A DNA stretch of 64,000 bases from an uncultured Ectothiorhodospiraceae bacterium (GTDB lineage: Bacteria > Pseudomonadota > Gammaproteobacteria > Nevskiales > Oceanococcaceae). Under the pieces are notes generated by a model, which made no database searches, had not been told where the DNA came from, and was given only the letters and a program-made list of their open reading frames with translations. A program made the position numbers and the translations under genes. Positions 1 through 8,332 of this stretch are shown one piece after another. The stretch is taken from NCBI GenBank assembly GCA_937141935.1, contig CAKZQS010000005.1, forward strand, positions 1 to 64,000. The letters are read 5' to 3'. Positions within the stretch are counted from its first letter, which is position 1; every line of letters begins with the position of its first letter.

Positions 1-79
1 CGCCTCCCTCGGTTGGTTAGACACTTGTGTCCACCAAACCGGGGGAAGTCCGAACGTCACCTGCAGCGATTTGTTAGCA
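1..79 (-). other. attC recombination site of cassette 2, truncated by the window edge
   Basis: Read on the - strand, the R'' core is TGCTAAC at 79-73. It is preceded by GTTGCC, which is complementary to the start of the same cassette (TTAGCAGGCAA at 780-770), as expected when a circular cassette opens. Positions 12-41 form the imperfect apex of the attC hairpin, with loop at about 26-29. By symmetry the R' core should lie roughly 20 bases left of position 1. This shows that at least one more cassette or array end lies outside the window. Confidence 0.75.
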
Positions 80-104
80 GGCAACTGCACCGAACCATGG
101 CCTG

Positions 105-761
105 CTATTTCCATTCTGGATATCCCAGACTTTGACCAAGCCGGTTCACAGTCTTGACCGTGGAATCCGATGCATCCTTGATGGCTGATTTTAAGAAATT
201 AGCATCGTCTCCATTACCAATTTCTTCTCCGCTCGAGGTCCGTGTGGCCCAGCCGGCACTTGCACCAGCCTCGGCTAAACAAAGTGCTATGAAATGCCGG
301 TCCTCGACCGGTAACTGCTCCATGAAATTCACGGACAATTCGCGGATTTCTCGAATTTGATCAGAGATCGCAAGTGCAGCTTTCCCCATATCGTCAGCAG
401 ATATTTCTTTCTCAAGGTCCTCGTCTCTCCAGGCGTTCCACTCCGTGTGTATATTGCTCAGATTACCTAGCAAGATGCTCAATCGCATCAAGGGCTCATG
501 CAACATCAGGCAAGCAGTAAGTTTCTCGCTATTAGCTTTTGTATGAGCAAGATTGGTTTCCCTCAAATATCTGTGGGCAGCCAAAATCAGGGTTGCTGAA
601 ACGACAATAGCCTGCATCCACGTAGCCATCGCTATCCAGCCACTTCCAGTAAGTTGCAAGGTCTGGGTAAGGAGCGCGATGAGTATTACAAGCAATCCGC
701 CAGCAACAAATGCGCAGCCTCTATCAATCCAACGATAAGCTGCCTCCGGGATATCAGTCAT
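105..761 (-). CDS. Integron cassette gene: hypothetical two-TM membrane protein
   Basis: This is the gene of cassette 2, 218 residues. Residues about 15-37 and 45-62 are hydrophobic and look like two membrane helices joined by a short loop, so both ends should face the same side. The rest is a hydrophilic, mainly helical domain rich in Asp, Glu and Asn. The start at 761 lies only 19 bases into the cassette, typical of cassette genes that are read from a promoter in or near attI. Base composition is lower in GC than its chromosomal neighbours. I recognise no family. Function unknown; membrane location is inferred from hydrophobicity. Confidence 0.7.
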   Translation of the reverse strand: MTDIPEAAYRWIDRGCAFVAGGLLVILIALLTQTLQLTGSGWIAMATWMQAIVVSATLILAAHRYLRETNLAHTKANSEKLTACLMLHEPLMRLSILLGNLSNIHTEWNAWRDEDLEKEISADDMGKAALAISDQIREIRELSVNFMEQLPVEDRHFIALCLAEAGASAGWATRTSSGEEIGNGDDANFLKSAIKDASDSTVKTVNRLGQSLGYPEWK

Positions 762-774
762 GGATACAATTGCC

Positions 775-873
775 TGCTAACGCCCACGCTCAGGGGCGTT
801 TGAGGCGGGGAACGTTTTTGCGATAGCAAAAATGGGCCACGGGTCAAACGTCCCTTGCAGCGTGTTGTTAGAC
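775..873 (-). other. attC site of cassette 1 (complete, 99 bp)
   Basis: On the - strand the site opens with R'' GTCTAAC (873-867) and closes with R' GTTAGCA (781-775). The two arms pair over about 35 bases with a few unpaired extrahelical bases, including the shared segment CGTTTGA, which is the usual folded attC form recognised by IntI. The bases just before R'' (GTGCC) are complementary to those at the cassette's other end (GGCAC at 1869-1865), so this attC belongs to the cassette that begins at 1875. The predicted cut is between G781 and T780. Confidence 0.85.
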
Positions 874-909
874 GGCACCTCGCCAACGCCAAAACCATGT
901 GTGTTCACT

Positions 910-1848
910 TTAGGCACCCAACTCACAATCAAGCTCAATCACGACACCATAGCCCGACACCGGATTGGTGATTGTGATTTCTTTCACCGACTTCTGGGCG
1001 CTGCCAAAGAGCTGCTTAACTTCCGCTTCCGAGGGCGGTTCTTCGTCGATTTGTTCCAGAACGACGTGACGCAGTTTTGGATGTTGGGCAATAACACCCC
1101 ACTCCAGATGATCGATCGGGGAAGTGAGCGTCAAGCTCTCGAGCAAAGGTAGGCCCTCAAGCCAGGACAGTTCCGTACAGCGCAACTTCGGCACATCCAA
1201 CGATAGTGACTCAAGGCTACGAAGGTGCTGGACGCACTCGATGCTTTGAACTTTGTTCCTGCCAGTGAGTGTGAGTGATCGAATGCCCAACCCAAGCAAT
1301 GGTGATATGTCTGTGAGTTCGCTCGTACGGTCGAGTGTGATGTGATGTAACCGTGGTAAGGACCTCGCTCCCGTTAAAGTTCGCAGCCGCCCCGCAACAA
1401 ACGTAAGAATTTCTAACCGATCAAGGCCAGCGACCACTTCGAGATCAATACCCTGAAACCTGTGGATCTCAAGTTGTCGAAGAGCTGGGCATTTCAGGAA
1501 CTCCATTTTCATACCCTTTCCCCAGCCAAACTTGAGTTTCTTCAGTTTCGGAAACCGTCGAAAGTCGATGGCAGGCTCAGGAATTTCGTCGAGCTCCAGT
1601 TCCTCTAGGCTGGAGATGGCATCTATTCCTGCGGTTGAATCAGGCCCGTTACGCACGGACAAGCTGCGGACATAAGAATTGCATTCTTGGAGTGGACTGT
1701 AGTCAGCCCAATCTGCAGCGTGCAGCTTGATCAGTTCATAACCGCCAGTAACCACAGCCTGACGTGAGTCATCCGTCCATGGACCTCTAAGCAACAGTTG
1801 CCGTACGCCGTCGGCCCGTGTCGAAAGGTTGATGAACGTTTCAGGCAA
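910..1848 (-). CDS. Integron cassette gene: leucine-rich-repeat-like protein
   Basis: This is the gene of cassette 1, 312 residues. From about residue 60 to 270 the sequence shows recurring Leu-rich units of roughly 20-25 residues, such as LEELELDEIPE, LRSLESLSLDVPKL and LPLLESLTLTSP, resembling an irregular leucine-rich-repeat solenoid. No signal peptide or membrane helix is visible, so it is probably cytoplasmic and works by binding another protein. The start is TTG at 1848, preceded by a G-rich ribosome site (about 1856-1860) and about 28 bases from the cassette start. It is the first cassette after attI, where expression is normally strongest. Partner and role are unknown. Confidence 0.75.
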   Translation of the reverse strand: MPETFINLSTRADGVRQLLLRGPWTDDSRQAVVTGGYELIKLHAADWADYSPLQECNSYVRSLSVRNGPDSTAGIDAISSLEELELDEIPEPAIDFRRFPKLKKLKFGWGKGMKMEFLKCPALRQLEIHRFQGIDLEVVAGLDRLEILTFVAGRLRTLTGARSLPRLHHITLDRTSELTDISPLLGLGIRSLTLTGRNKVQSIECVQHLRSLESLSLDVPKLRCTELSWLEGLPLLESLTLTSPIDHLEWGVIAQHPKLRHVVLEQIDEEPPSEAEVKQLFGSAQKSVKEITITNPVSGYGVVIELDCELGA

Positions 1849-1869
1849 AGCAAGTTACCCCCAAGTGCC

Positions 1870-1945
1870 TTCTAACGCCTAATTCTGCGTCGCTCAGGAC
1901 GCGTAACACCGACGCATAGCACCGCCCAAGTGCCGGATAGCACCG
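1870..1945 (-). other. attI-like junction between intI and cassette 1
   Basis: The core GTTAGAA lies on the - strand at 1876-1870, where the first cassette begins (cut after G1876). To its right no second attC-like long palindrome is evident, as expected for attI, which is a simple site. An imperfect inverted repeat (GCGTC/GACGC) lies within 1888-1915. The right boundary is a guess. The 1946-2136 stretch up to intI has no gene and I see no confident Pc promoter or LexA box. Confidence 0.6.
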
Positions 1946-2136
1946 CGGCGCTAGTTGGTAAGAAGCACACCCTGGCACCGCTGGCACCTCTTGGGCGCCG
2001 CCAACCGCGCGTTATTGCTGTGTTTATGTGTGGCGTTATGTGGCGCCGCATAGTGTCCCTCCCTGCTCGCCCTGTCCGGGTCTGTCTGCGGGTTTCGTTA
2101 TAGCCCGCTGGGCAAGCAGTGGCAAACGGGTGAGGG

Positions 2137-3209
2137 ATGGCAAAAGGCGTGCTGGCGGAGCTGTCCTCCCCCCTGATGCAGACCATGCAGGCGGAGCTGC
2201 GCAAGCGGCACTACAGCCTGCAGACGGAGCGCACCTACCTGCGTTGGGTGTTGCGCTTTGTGCGCTACCGCGGCCTGCGCCACCCGGCGGATATGGGCGC
2301 GCTGGAGGTCGAGGGTTTTTTGTCGGCCCTGGCGGTGCAGGGTCGGGTTGCGGCCAGCACGCAGAACCAGGCGCTGTGCGCGGTGTTGTTCCTGTATCGC
2401 GAGGTGCTGGGGGTGGACTTGCCCTGGCTCGACGGGCTCACGCGGGCCAAGCGGCCGAAGCGGCTGCCGGTGGTGCTGTCGCAGGCCCAGGTTGCGCAGG
2501 TCCTCGCGGCGCTGGAAGGTGAGATGGGCCTGTTGGCGCGCCTGCTGTATGGCGCGGGCCTGCGGCTGATGGAGGGCTGCCGGCTGCGCATGCAGGATCT
2601 GCACCTGGAGCGGGCCGAGCTGACGGTACGCGGCGGCAAGGGCGACAAGGATCGGCGCACGCTGATTCCGCAGGCCTTGCTGCCGGCCTTGCGCGCCCAG
2701 CAGCAGGCGGCAGCGCGGCTGCACCGGGCCGACCGGGCGGCCGGCCTGCCGGGCGTGGAGCTGCCGGGGGCGCTGGCGCGCAAGTACCCCCGCGCGCCGC
2801 AGCAATGGGCTGGTACTGGCTGTTCCCGGCGCCCGCGCTGGCGCTGTGCCCGCGCAGCGGCCTACGGCGGCGGCACCATATCTACCCGCAGCGGGTGCAG
2901 CGGGCGCTGCGCCTGGCGGGCCAGGCGGCGGGGCTGCAGCCGCGGGTGTCGCCGCACGTGCTGCGCCACAGCTTTGCCACACACCTGCTGGAATCGGGCT
3001 ATGACATCCGCACGGTGCAGGAGCTGCTGGGCCACGCGGATGTGCGCACCACCATGTTCTACACGCACGTGCTCAACCGCGGCGGCCGCGGCGTGCTGAG
3101 TCCGCTGGATGGCCTGGGTCCGGCGGCGCTTGGCCGGCGCGATATTGATGGCCTTAGGGGCGGGGGTGCTGGCGGCGGCCACGGCGGGTGGCCGGGCCTG
3201 CCGCGCTAG
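2137..3209 (+). pseudogene. intI: Integron integrase IntI, interrupted by a -1 frameshift
   Basis: IntI is the tyrosine recombinase that inserts and excises gene cassettes at attI x attC. The first frame (from ATG 2137) carries the N-terminal SAM-like domain and the first catalytic Arg segment ([13 protein letters not shown]) with the Lys segment GGKGDKDR. The second frame (from about 2806) carries the rest: the IntI-specific extra patch (WYWLFPAP ... RRHHIYPQR), the [17 protein letters not shown] box and the LLGH ... [10 protein letters not shown] box with the nucleophile Tyr. The switch falls in the G run near 2805-2809, where one extra G would restore QQWGWYW. Every catalytic motif is intact once corrected. 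It is either a natural inactivation, common in chromosomal integrons, or a one-base sequencing error. The stop at 3207-3209 overlaps the convergent GNAT gene. Confidence 0.88.
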
Positions 3210-3880
3210 CCATTGGGGCACTGGGCTTTCGGGCCGGGGTGCGCGCCCTGCTCCGCCCCCACCAGGCTCTTGAACATGATGTGGCTGTCCACGTAGCCCA
3301 GCCGGCTGTGGCAGTAGGCGCCGGGCACGGTGCCGACGATGGCGTAGCCGTGGCGCTGCCACAGGCGGATGGCGCCGGTGTTGGTGGCCACGACGGAGTT
3401 GAACTGCATGCCGCGGTAGCCGCGCTGGCGGGCCTGGGCCTGGGAGTGCTGGCACAGCGCGCTGGCGATGCCGCGGCCGCGGGCGGCCGGTGCTACGGCG
3501 TAGCCGCAGTTGCAGATGTGCGCGCCCAGGCCGGGGCGGTTGGGCTTGATGTAGTAGCTGCCCAGCACGGCCCCGCTGGCGGGGTCGGTAGCCACGAAGG
3601 CGGCGTCGGGCTGCTCCAGCCAGGCGGCACGGGCAGCGTCGGGGCGGATGTCGGGGGCGAAGCTGTAGGTTTCGCCGGCGGCGAATACGGGCTGCAGCAC
3701 CTCGCGCCACAACTCGGGCCAGTCTTCCGCGGTGGCGGCGCGAATGGGCCAGCGGCTGGTGCCGTTTTCGGCGTCGCTGTTGGCGTCGGCACCGGGATGA
3801 GGGCCAGTGCCGCTATCGATATCGGTGTCGGCTGGCTCGGCGGGGCTGCTGGGCTTGCTGGCGGGTGCTTCGGGGCTCAT
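3206..3880 (-). CDS. GNAT family N-acetyltransferase
   Basis: Predicted acetyl-CoA-dependent acetyltransferase of 224 residues. The first 42 residues are low-complexity Ser/Pro/Asp-rich. The GNAT fold starts at about 44 ([11 protein letters not shown]). The acetyl-CoA pyrophosphate loop is ARGRGIA at 133-139, followed by helix and the typical [13 protein letters not shown] segment. The substrate cannot be told; relatives act on antibiotics, amino acids or ribosomal proteins. It is the last gene of a three-gene - strand operon and its ATG overlaps the stop of the preceding lipoprotein gene (ATGA, 3877-3880). The true start could be further in, because the Ser/Pro-rich leader is unusual. Confidence 0.82.
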   Translation of the reverse strand: MSPEAPASKPSSPAEPADTDIDSGTGPHPGADANSDAENGTSRWPIRAATAEDWPELWREVLQPVFAAGETYSFAPDIRPDAARAAWLEQPDAAFVATDPASGAVLGSYYIKPNRPGLGAHICNCGYAVAPAARGRGIASALCQHSQAQARQRGYRGMQFNSVVATNTGAIRLWQRHGYAIVGTVPGAYCHSRLGYVDSHIMFKSLVGAEQGAHPGPKAQCPNG

Positions 3881-4302
3881 CCCTGCTGTTGCCGGCCGCA
3901 GCCGGTGTAGGTCTGGCCGTCCAGCCTAACCTTTACGGTCGCGGGGAAGGGCTTGCCGCTCATCACGTCGTGGCAGGGCTCTTCGCTGATGCGCACCTCC
4001 AGCGGGCCGTGCTCGGTGTAGCTGCTGTACACACGGGCGCCGGGCTCCCAGCTGGGCGGCGGGCTGGGCACGATCAGCTCGCGCTGGCCGTAGTCCCAGG
4101 CAAAGCGCAGCTCGCCGCTGGGGTGGATGTCGAGCAGCCAGCCGGGCTCCTGGCCCAGGCCGTGGAAGGCGGCGCGCGGCGGCCCGTCGGGCTGCGCGGG
4201 GCGGGTGGCGTCCTGGCCGCAGGCCGGCAGCAGGATCAGCAACAACAGCAGTGCCGGCAGCACGGTGCGCCGGCGGTGCAAGGGCGGGGTGGTGTGGGGC
4301 AT
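3877..4302 (-). CDS. COG3650-like lipoprotein
   Basis: A 141-residue predicted lipoprotein. Residues about 12-25 are a hydrophobic signal core ending in LLPAC, a lipobox with Cys25 or so as the acylated residue. The mature part has the pattern of the COG3650 family: a Trp-rich opening (EPGWLLDIH), a central strand set, then PCHDVMSGKPFPATV and a final GCG. Members are uncharacterised envelope proteins often fused to or near META/HslJ-like domains. The ATG at 4302 shares its A with the TGA of the upstream YrhK gene, so the two are translationally coupled. A longer upstream reading frame exists but would bury the signal peptide. Confidence 0.75.
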   Translation of the reverse strand: MPHTTPPLHRRRTVLPALLLLLILLPACGQDATRPAQPDGPPRAAFHGLGQEPGWLLDIHPSGELRFAWDYGQRELIVPSPPPSWEPGARVYSSYTEHGPLEVRISEEPCHDVMSGKPFPATVKVRLDGQTYTGCGRQQQG

Positions 4303-4634
4303 CAGGCGGCTCCCCGCGCCGCTGCGGCGCGAGCGTTGGTGTCGTGTTCCTCCGCCGTGCCGCGGCGCACCTGCTGGCGCCAGCCGGGCGCCCGGCGCCG
4401 ACGCTCGCGGCGGCGGGCCTGTTGCTCCCACAGGTCCACGGCGGCGCGGCCCAGCGAGCCCACCAGCATCAGGAAGGCGCCGGCAATGAACAGCCAGGTG
4501 CCCAGGGTGCGGTAGGCCTCGAAGGCGGGCAGGAACAGCACGCTGCCCAACAGGAAGGTGATGTTGCCGATGAGGCCCAGCGTCAGGTGCACCCAGCGGT
4601 ATTCCTGTACGAGTACGCGCAGGGGCTTGTGCAT
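4302..4634 (-). CDS. YrhK-like small membrane protein
   Basis: A 110-residue protein with two predicted membrane helices, about residues 15-36 (HLTLGLIGNITFLLGSVLF) and 45-65 (GTWLFIAGAFLMLVGSLGR), followed by a basic, Arg-rich tail. The helix pair with its GTWLFIAGAF segment is the pattern of the YrhK family, whose function is not known. I chose ATG 4634 because it precedes the conserved region by a normal distance; the reading frame is open far upstream only because of base composition. It is first in the operon with the COG3650 lipoprotein and GNAT. The 4635-4917 stretch before it has no gene I can support. Confidence 0.72.
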   Translation of the reverse strand: MHKPLRVLVQEYRWVHLTLGLIGNITFLLGSVLFLPAFEAYRTLGTWLFIAGAFLMLVGSLGRAAVDLWEQQARRRERRRRAPGWRQQVRRGTAEEHDTNARAAAARGAA

Positions 4635-4917
4635 AGCGAAGCGGTGGAATCCAAGTGTTGCCCGCAGGCTAGGGGGCCCCGGCCAGGCCCGGCCAGCAAG
4701 CACGCCCTTGGTCATAGCGGGCGCGGCGGGGCGGCGGGGGGCTGCATTGGCGGCCTGTGCGGCGGCCGGGAGCGGTGGGCGGTGGCGCCGAAGCGGCCGC
4801 CGGGTTCGCTGGCGCCGGCCTTGCTTCCCGGCCCTGGCCCCGGCCTTGGCCCGGATTGCAGCCCTGGCCCGGATTCCCGCGTGGGCCCTGAGCGTGGCCC
4901 GAGCGCGTGCCGGCGCC

Positions 4918-6288
4918 CTAGCGCTGCGGCGAACCCTTGCGGCTGGAGGCCCGCGCCCCGCCGGCCCCGCCCTCCGGCTCCGCCTCGCCGCTGCCGTCGC
5001 CATCGCCGCCATGGGCGCGGGCGGCGGCGGCCACCGCCTCGCGGTCAGCGGCCAGCGCCAGCGTGGCCGCGGCGCGCTGGCAGGCGGCCTGGGCCTGGTC
5101 GCGGGCGGCGGCGGCCAGCGCGGCATCGCCGTTGCGGGCCACGGTGGCCAGCGCCCGCTGCAGGCGGCAGGCGCAGTCCACGTCCGCGGCGCAATGCCGC
5201 GCGAAGGCGGGCACGGCGGCCTGCAGCAGGTGTTCGCCGCGCAGCGGCGGCAGCTGCACGCGCGGGCAGTCGGGCTCCTGGGGCTCGGGCCGCGCGCGGC
5301 CCCAGTCCACCAGCAGGCGGGTCAGGCTGTCCACGGCCTCGGCCGCGGTGCCGGGGTCGTTCACGGCGGGCGACAGCGCCTTGCCGGCGATCTCGGCCAG
5401 CACCTCCAGGCCAAAGGCGGGGTCGTGGTCCAGCGTGCGCCGCGCGCCCACCACAAAGCTGGCCCGCAGCGCCTCGGCCAGCGGGCCGTCACCGGCCCGG
5501 GCATCGGGCGCGGCATCGGTCCAGGCCAGCGGGCGGGTGGGGTCCACAAAGTCGCCGGGCACGGCGGCCACGCGCACCTGGGTGTCGGCCGCCTCGGCGG
5601 CCTGTTGCAGCTGGCGCACGTCCACCAGCTGCACATGGCCGGTGCGCGGGCCGTAAATCGGGTGCAGCGGGGTCTGGCCGGGCCGCGCCGGCGCGGCGCC
5701 CAGCGTGGGCCGCTCGCGGCGCCGGGCCAGCGCCTGCGCGGTGGCGCGCTCTACCTTGTCGATGGTGTGGCCCAGCCGGCCCAGGCGGGCAATGCGGTCG
5801 GTCCAGCGCACGAAGATGCCAATCACCACGGCAAACACGCCCATGGTCAGCACAAACAGCGTGAAGCGGCCGGCGGGGCCGTAAAAGTCGTTTTCGACCG
5901 CTGTCAGCCCGACGATGCTGAAGATGAAGGCGGCCACAAAAATCGACAGCGCGTTTTGCGACACATCGTCGGCCACCACCAGGGGGAAGGCGCGCGGCGT
6001 GGCGGCAATGCTGGCCGAGGCATAGGCCTGCACCATCGAGGCCACGGCAAAGGTGGCAATGACCAGCATGCCGCTGGCCATCACCTGCAGCAGCGTGCGC
6101 AGCGTGGGCTGGCCGATCTCGGGCAGCAGCTCGGCCAGCGGGGTGGCATCGACCACCCGTGCCAGCAGCACGCCGGCCACCGAGCAGCCGCAGGCCAGCA
6201 GCGGGCGCACCCACAGGCGCTCGCCGAGGCGGTTGAGTACAAAGCGCAGCCGGCCTTCCAGGCGCAGCCGCCAGTCGCTACGGCGCAT
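4918..6288 (-). CDS. DUF2254 family membrane protein
   Basis: A 456-residue integral membrane protein of the DUF2254 (COG4325) family, of unknown function. Four hydrophobic segments are seen in the first 170 residues (about 28-45, 65-90, 112-132, 145-160). A long soluble region follows with the family signatures LEVLAEIAGKALSPAVNDPGT (about residues 290-310) and HVQLVDV. The last 60 residues are Ala/Arg-rich low complexity. The ATG at 6288 is followed by a basic amphipathic stretch typical of the family start. It is the only gene between the YrhK operon and the acyl-CoA synthetase, all on the - strand. Confidence 0.82.
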   Translation of the reverse strand: MRRSDWRLRLEGRLRFVLNRLGERLWVRPLLACGCSVAGVLLARVVDATPLAELLPEIGQPTLRTLLQVMASGMLVIATFAVASMVQAYASASIAATPRAFPLVVADDVSQNALSIFVAAFIFSIVGLTAVENDFYGPAGRFTLFVLTMGVFAVVIGIFVRWTDRIARLGRLGHTIDKVERATAQALARRRERPTLGAAPARPGQTPLHPIYGPRTGHVQLVDVRQLQQAAEAADTQVRVAAVPGDFVDPTRPLAWTDAAPDARAGDGPLAEALRASFVVGARRTLDHDPAFGLEVLAEIAGKALSPAVNDPGTAAEAVDSLTRLLVDWGRARPEPQEPDCPRVQLPPLRGEHLLQAAVPAFARHCAADVDCACRLQRALATVARNGDAALAAAARDQAQAACQRAAATLALAADREAVAAAARAHGGDGDGSGEAEPEGGAGGARASSRKGSPQR

Positions 6289-6382
6289 TCGTGGCGGGGG
6301 GACTCAAGGGACCTGTGATGCTAGGCCGCCGCCGCCGCCGCGGCCAGCAGGCGTGACTGCCGGCATCGGCGGCCCGGCCGGG

Positions 6383-8206
6383 CTACAGGCGCAGCTCGCC
6401 GGCCTCCAGCGCGGCGCGCTGCTCGGCCGTCAGCGGCTGGTAGGCGGACTCGCCCGCCGGCAGCACGTACAGCGGCTCGTCGTCCACGCGCCAGGCGGTG
6501 TCCTTGAGTTCGACCTTGCGGTACTTGAAGGTGCCGGTGGTCTCGTGCGCCTCGCGGATACGGATCAGCACCGGCACGGCGTAGCGCGGCAGGCGCTCGC
6601 AGAGCACGGCACCGGCCTGGGCCGGGTCGAACGCGGCCCCGGGCGCCAGGCTGATGGCGGCCATGCCGGCGCGGCCATCGGCGCCGGGGATCTGCACGCC
6701 ATACACCACGGCCTGCTCGACGCCGGGCACGGCGGTGAAGGCGCCCTCCACCTCGGTGGTGGCCACGTTCTCGCCCTTCCAGCGGAAGGTGTCGCCGGTG
6801 CGGTCCACAAAGGCGATGTGCTTGTAGCCCTGGTCGCGCACCAAATCGCCGGTATCAAACCAGCAGTCGCCCTCCTTGAAGGCGTTGTGCAGCAGCTTTT
6901 TCTGCCCGGCCTTGGGGTCGGTGTAGCCGTCAAAGGGCGCGCTCTTGGTCACCTCGCTGATCAGCAGCCCCGTGTCGCCGCGGGCCACGCGCTGCAGTCG
7001 GCCCTGGGCGTCGCGCACCGGCGCCTCGGCCTCGCGGTCGTACTCGACCACGGCAAAGCTCATCGGGCAAAAGCCGGCGGTGCGGTCGACGTTGAAGCCG
7101 TTGATAAAGCCCACGTTGCTTTCGCTGGCGCCGTAAAACTCGTTGATGACCTCAATGCCAAAGCGCTGCTTGAACTCATCCCACAGCTCGGGCCGCAGGC
7201 CGTTGCCCACGATCACGCGCACGTTGTGGGCGCGGTCGGCCGGGCTGCGCGGCTGGTTCAGCAGGTAGCGCAGCACCTCGCCGATGTAGCAAAAGGCGGT
7301 GGCGCGGTAGTGGCGCACCTCGTCCCAGAAGCCGCTGGCCGAAAAGCGCCGCCCCAGCGCCAGCGCGCAGCCGGCGGCCATGGTGCTGCCCCAGCTCACC
7401 GTCAGCGCATTGTTGTGGTACAGCGGCAGGCAGCAATACAGCACGTCCTCGCGCTCGAGGCGCAGGCTGGCCAGGCCCATGCCGGCGCCGGCCTTGAGCC
7501 AGCGCGCGTGGCTCATGATCGAGGCCTTGGGCAGCCCGGTGGTGCCGCTGGTAAAGATGTAAAAGCAGGGCTGGCCGGCCTTGACCTGCGCCGTTTCCGG
7601 GCGGTTGGCGGCGCTGGCCTTGCGCAGCAGCGGGGCGATGTCCTGCCAGCCGCGCGGCGGCTTGGGCTCGTGGCCCTCGGCATCGGCCTCGCCCCACCAC
7701 AGCCACACGGGCTTGTGCGCGCGGGTAATGGCGGCCTTGCTGCCCTCCAGCGCCTCCAGGCATTCGTGGCCCACGATGATGGCCCGCGGCTTGATCAGCC
7801 CCACCGAGTGCTGCAGCACCTCGCCGCTTTGCTTGTGGTTGAGCATGCCGGCGATGGCGCCCAGCTTGAGCACGCCGGCCACGGCGGCCAGCGTTTCGGC
7901 GCGGTTGTCCATCAGCAGGCCCACGGTGTCGCCGGGGGCCACGCCCTGCGCCGCCAGCGTGTCGGCCACGCGGTTGGCCCAGGCGTTGAACTGCAGCCAG
8001 CTGTAGCTGCGGTCCTCAAAGGCCAGCGCCACCGAATGCGGCCGCTTGCGCGCCCATTTCTCCAGCACGCGGCCCACGCTGTTGTGCCGCTCGGGCTTGG
8101 TCAGGGCCAGCGTCAGCAGCCCCCGGTTGATCTTGCCGGCATCGCCCAGCCCCTTCAGGGCGCCGCGGGCGAGCTGGCGCAGCGAAACGGTATCGGCCTG
8201 GCTCAT
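6383..8206 (-). CDS. Long-chain acyl-CoA synthetase (AMP-dependent, FATP type)
   Basis: A 607-residue adenylate-forming enzyme that activates fatty acids to acyl-CoA with ATP. The AMP-binding motif is YIFTSGTTGLPKAS (about residues 210-223). NEFYGASESNVGF matches the second conserved motif, and FDTGDLVRDQGYKHIAFVDR the third, with the hinge and FKYRKVELK near the C-terminus. Length and the motif GYTDPKAGQKKLLHNAFKEGD fit the FATP/very-long-chain group rather than E. coli FadD. The ATG at 8206 lies where family similarity begins. It diverges from ndh, leaving a 126-base shared promoter region. Chain-length preference is not deducible. Confidence 0.88.
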   Translation of the reverse strand: MSQADTVSLRQLARGALKGLGDAGKINRGLLTLALTKPERHNSVGRVLEKWARKRPHSVALAFEDRSYSWLQFNAWANRVADTLAAQGVAPGDTVGLLMDNRAETLAAVAGVLKLGAIAGMLNHKQSGEVLQHSVGLIKPRAIIVGHECLEALEGSKAAITRAHKPVWLWWGEADAEGHEPKPPRGWQDIAPLLRKASAANRPETAQVKAGQPCFYIFTSGTTGLPKASIMSHARWLKAGAGMGLASLRLEREDVLYCCLPLYHNNALTVSWGSTMAAGCALALGRRFSASGFWDEVRHYRATAFCYIGEVLRYLLNQPRSPADRAHNVRVIVGNGLRPELWDEFKQRFGIEVINEFYGASESNVGFINGFNVDRTAGFCPMSFAVVEYDREAEAPVRDAQGRLQRVARGDTGLLISEVTKSAPFDGYTDPKAGQKKLLHNAFKEGDCWFDTGDLVRDQGYKHIAFVDRTGDTFRWKGENVATTEVEGAFTAVPGVEQAVVYGVQIPGADGRAGMAAISLAPGAAFDPAQAGAVLCERLPRYAVPVLIRIREAHETTGTFKYRKVELKDTAWRVDDEPLYVLPAGESAYQPLTAEQRAALEAGELRL

Positions 8207-8320
8207 GGTATTGGGGGGGTGTCGTCCTGCCCCCATCCTAGCCGGGCCGCGGGGCGGCGCGCAGCCCGTGGGGCCCGGGCCGGGCCGCGGTGGCCAAGCG
8301 CTGTGTGGCGGGCGCATTGC

Positions 8321-8326
8321 TAGAAT
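8321..8326 (+). promoter_or_regulatory. -10 element of a probably leaderless ndh promoter
   Basis: TAGAAT at 8321-8326 is a good sigma70 -10 hexamer, but the ndh start codon is at 8333, only six bases further on. Transcription would then begin at or next to the A of ATG, giving a leaderless mRNA, and no ribosome-binding site is visible before the ATG. No clear -35 hexamer is seen at the usual distance. Confidence 0.5.
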
Positions 8327-8332
8327 GTTGCA

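Larger units (their letters stand above)
1..3209. mobile_element. Chromosomal integron end: intI, attI region and two gene cassettes
   Basis: The layout is that of a classical integron. An IntI-type tyrosine recombinase gene on the + strand is followed to its left by an attI-like junction and then by cassettes whose genes run on the - strand, away from intI. Each cassette has one gene followed by an attC palindrome. Cassette 1 runs from about 1875 down to 781 and cassette 2 from 780 past the left edge. The cassettes are visibly richer in A/T than the rest of the window. The array continues outside the window. No transposase or plasmid gene is seen beside it, so a sedentary chromosomal integron is inferred. 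Confidence 0.85.

Noticed and set aside
1872-2204. A 110-codon - strand frame between attI and intI
   Set aside because: It crosses the intI start and the cassette junction, has low-complexity content and no ribosome site.
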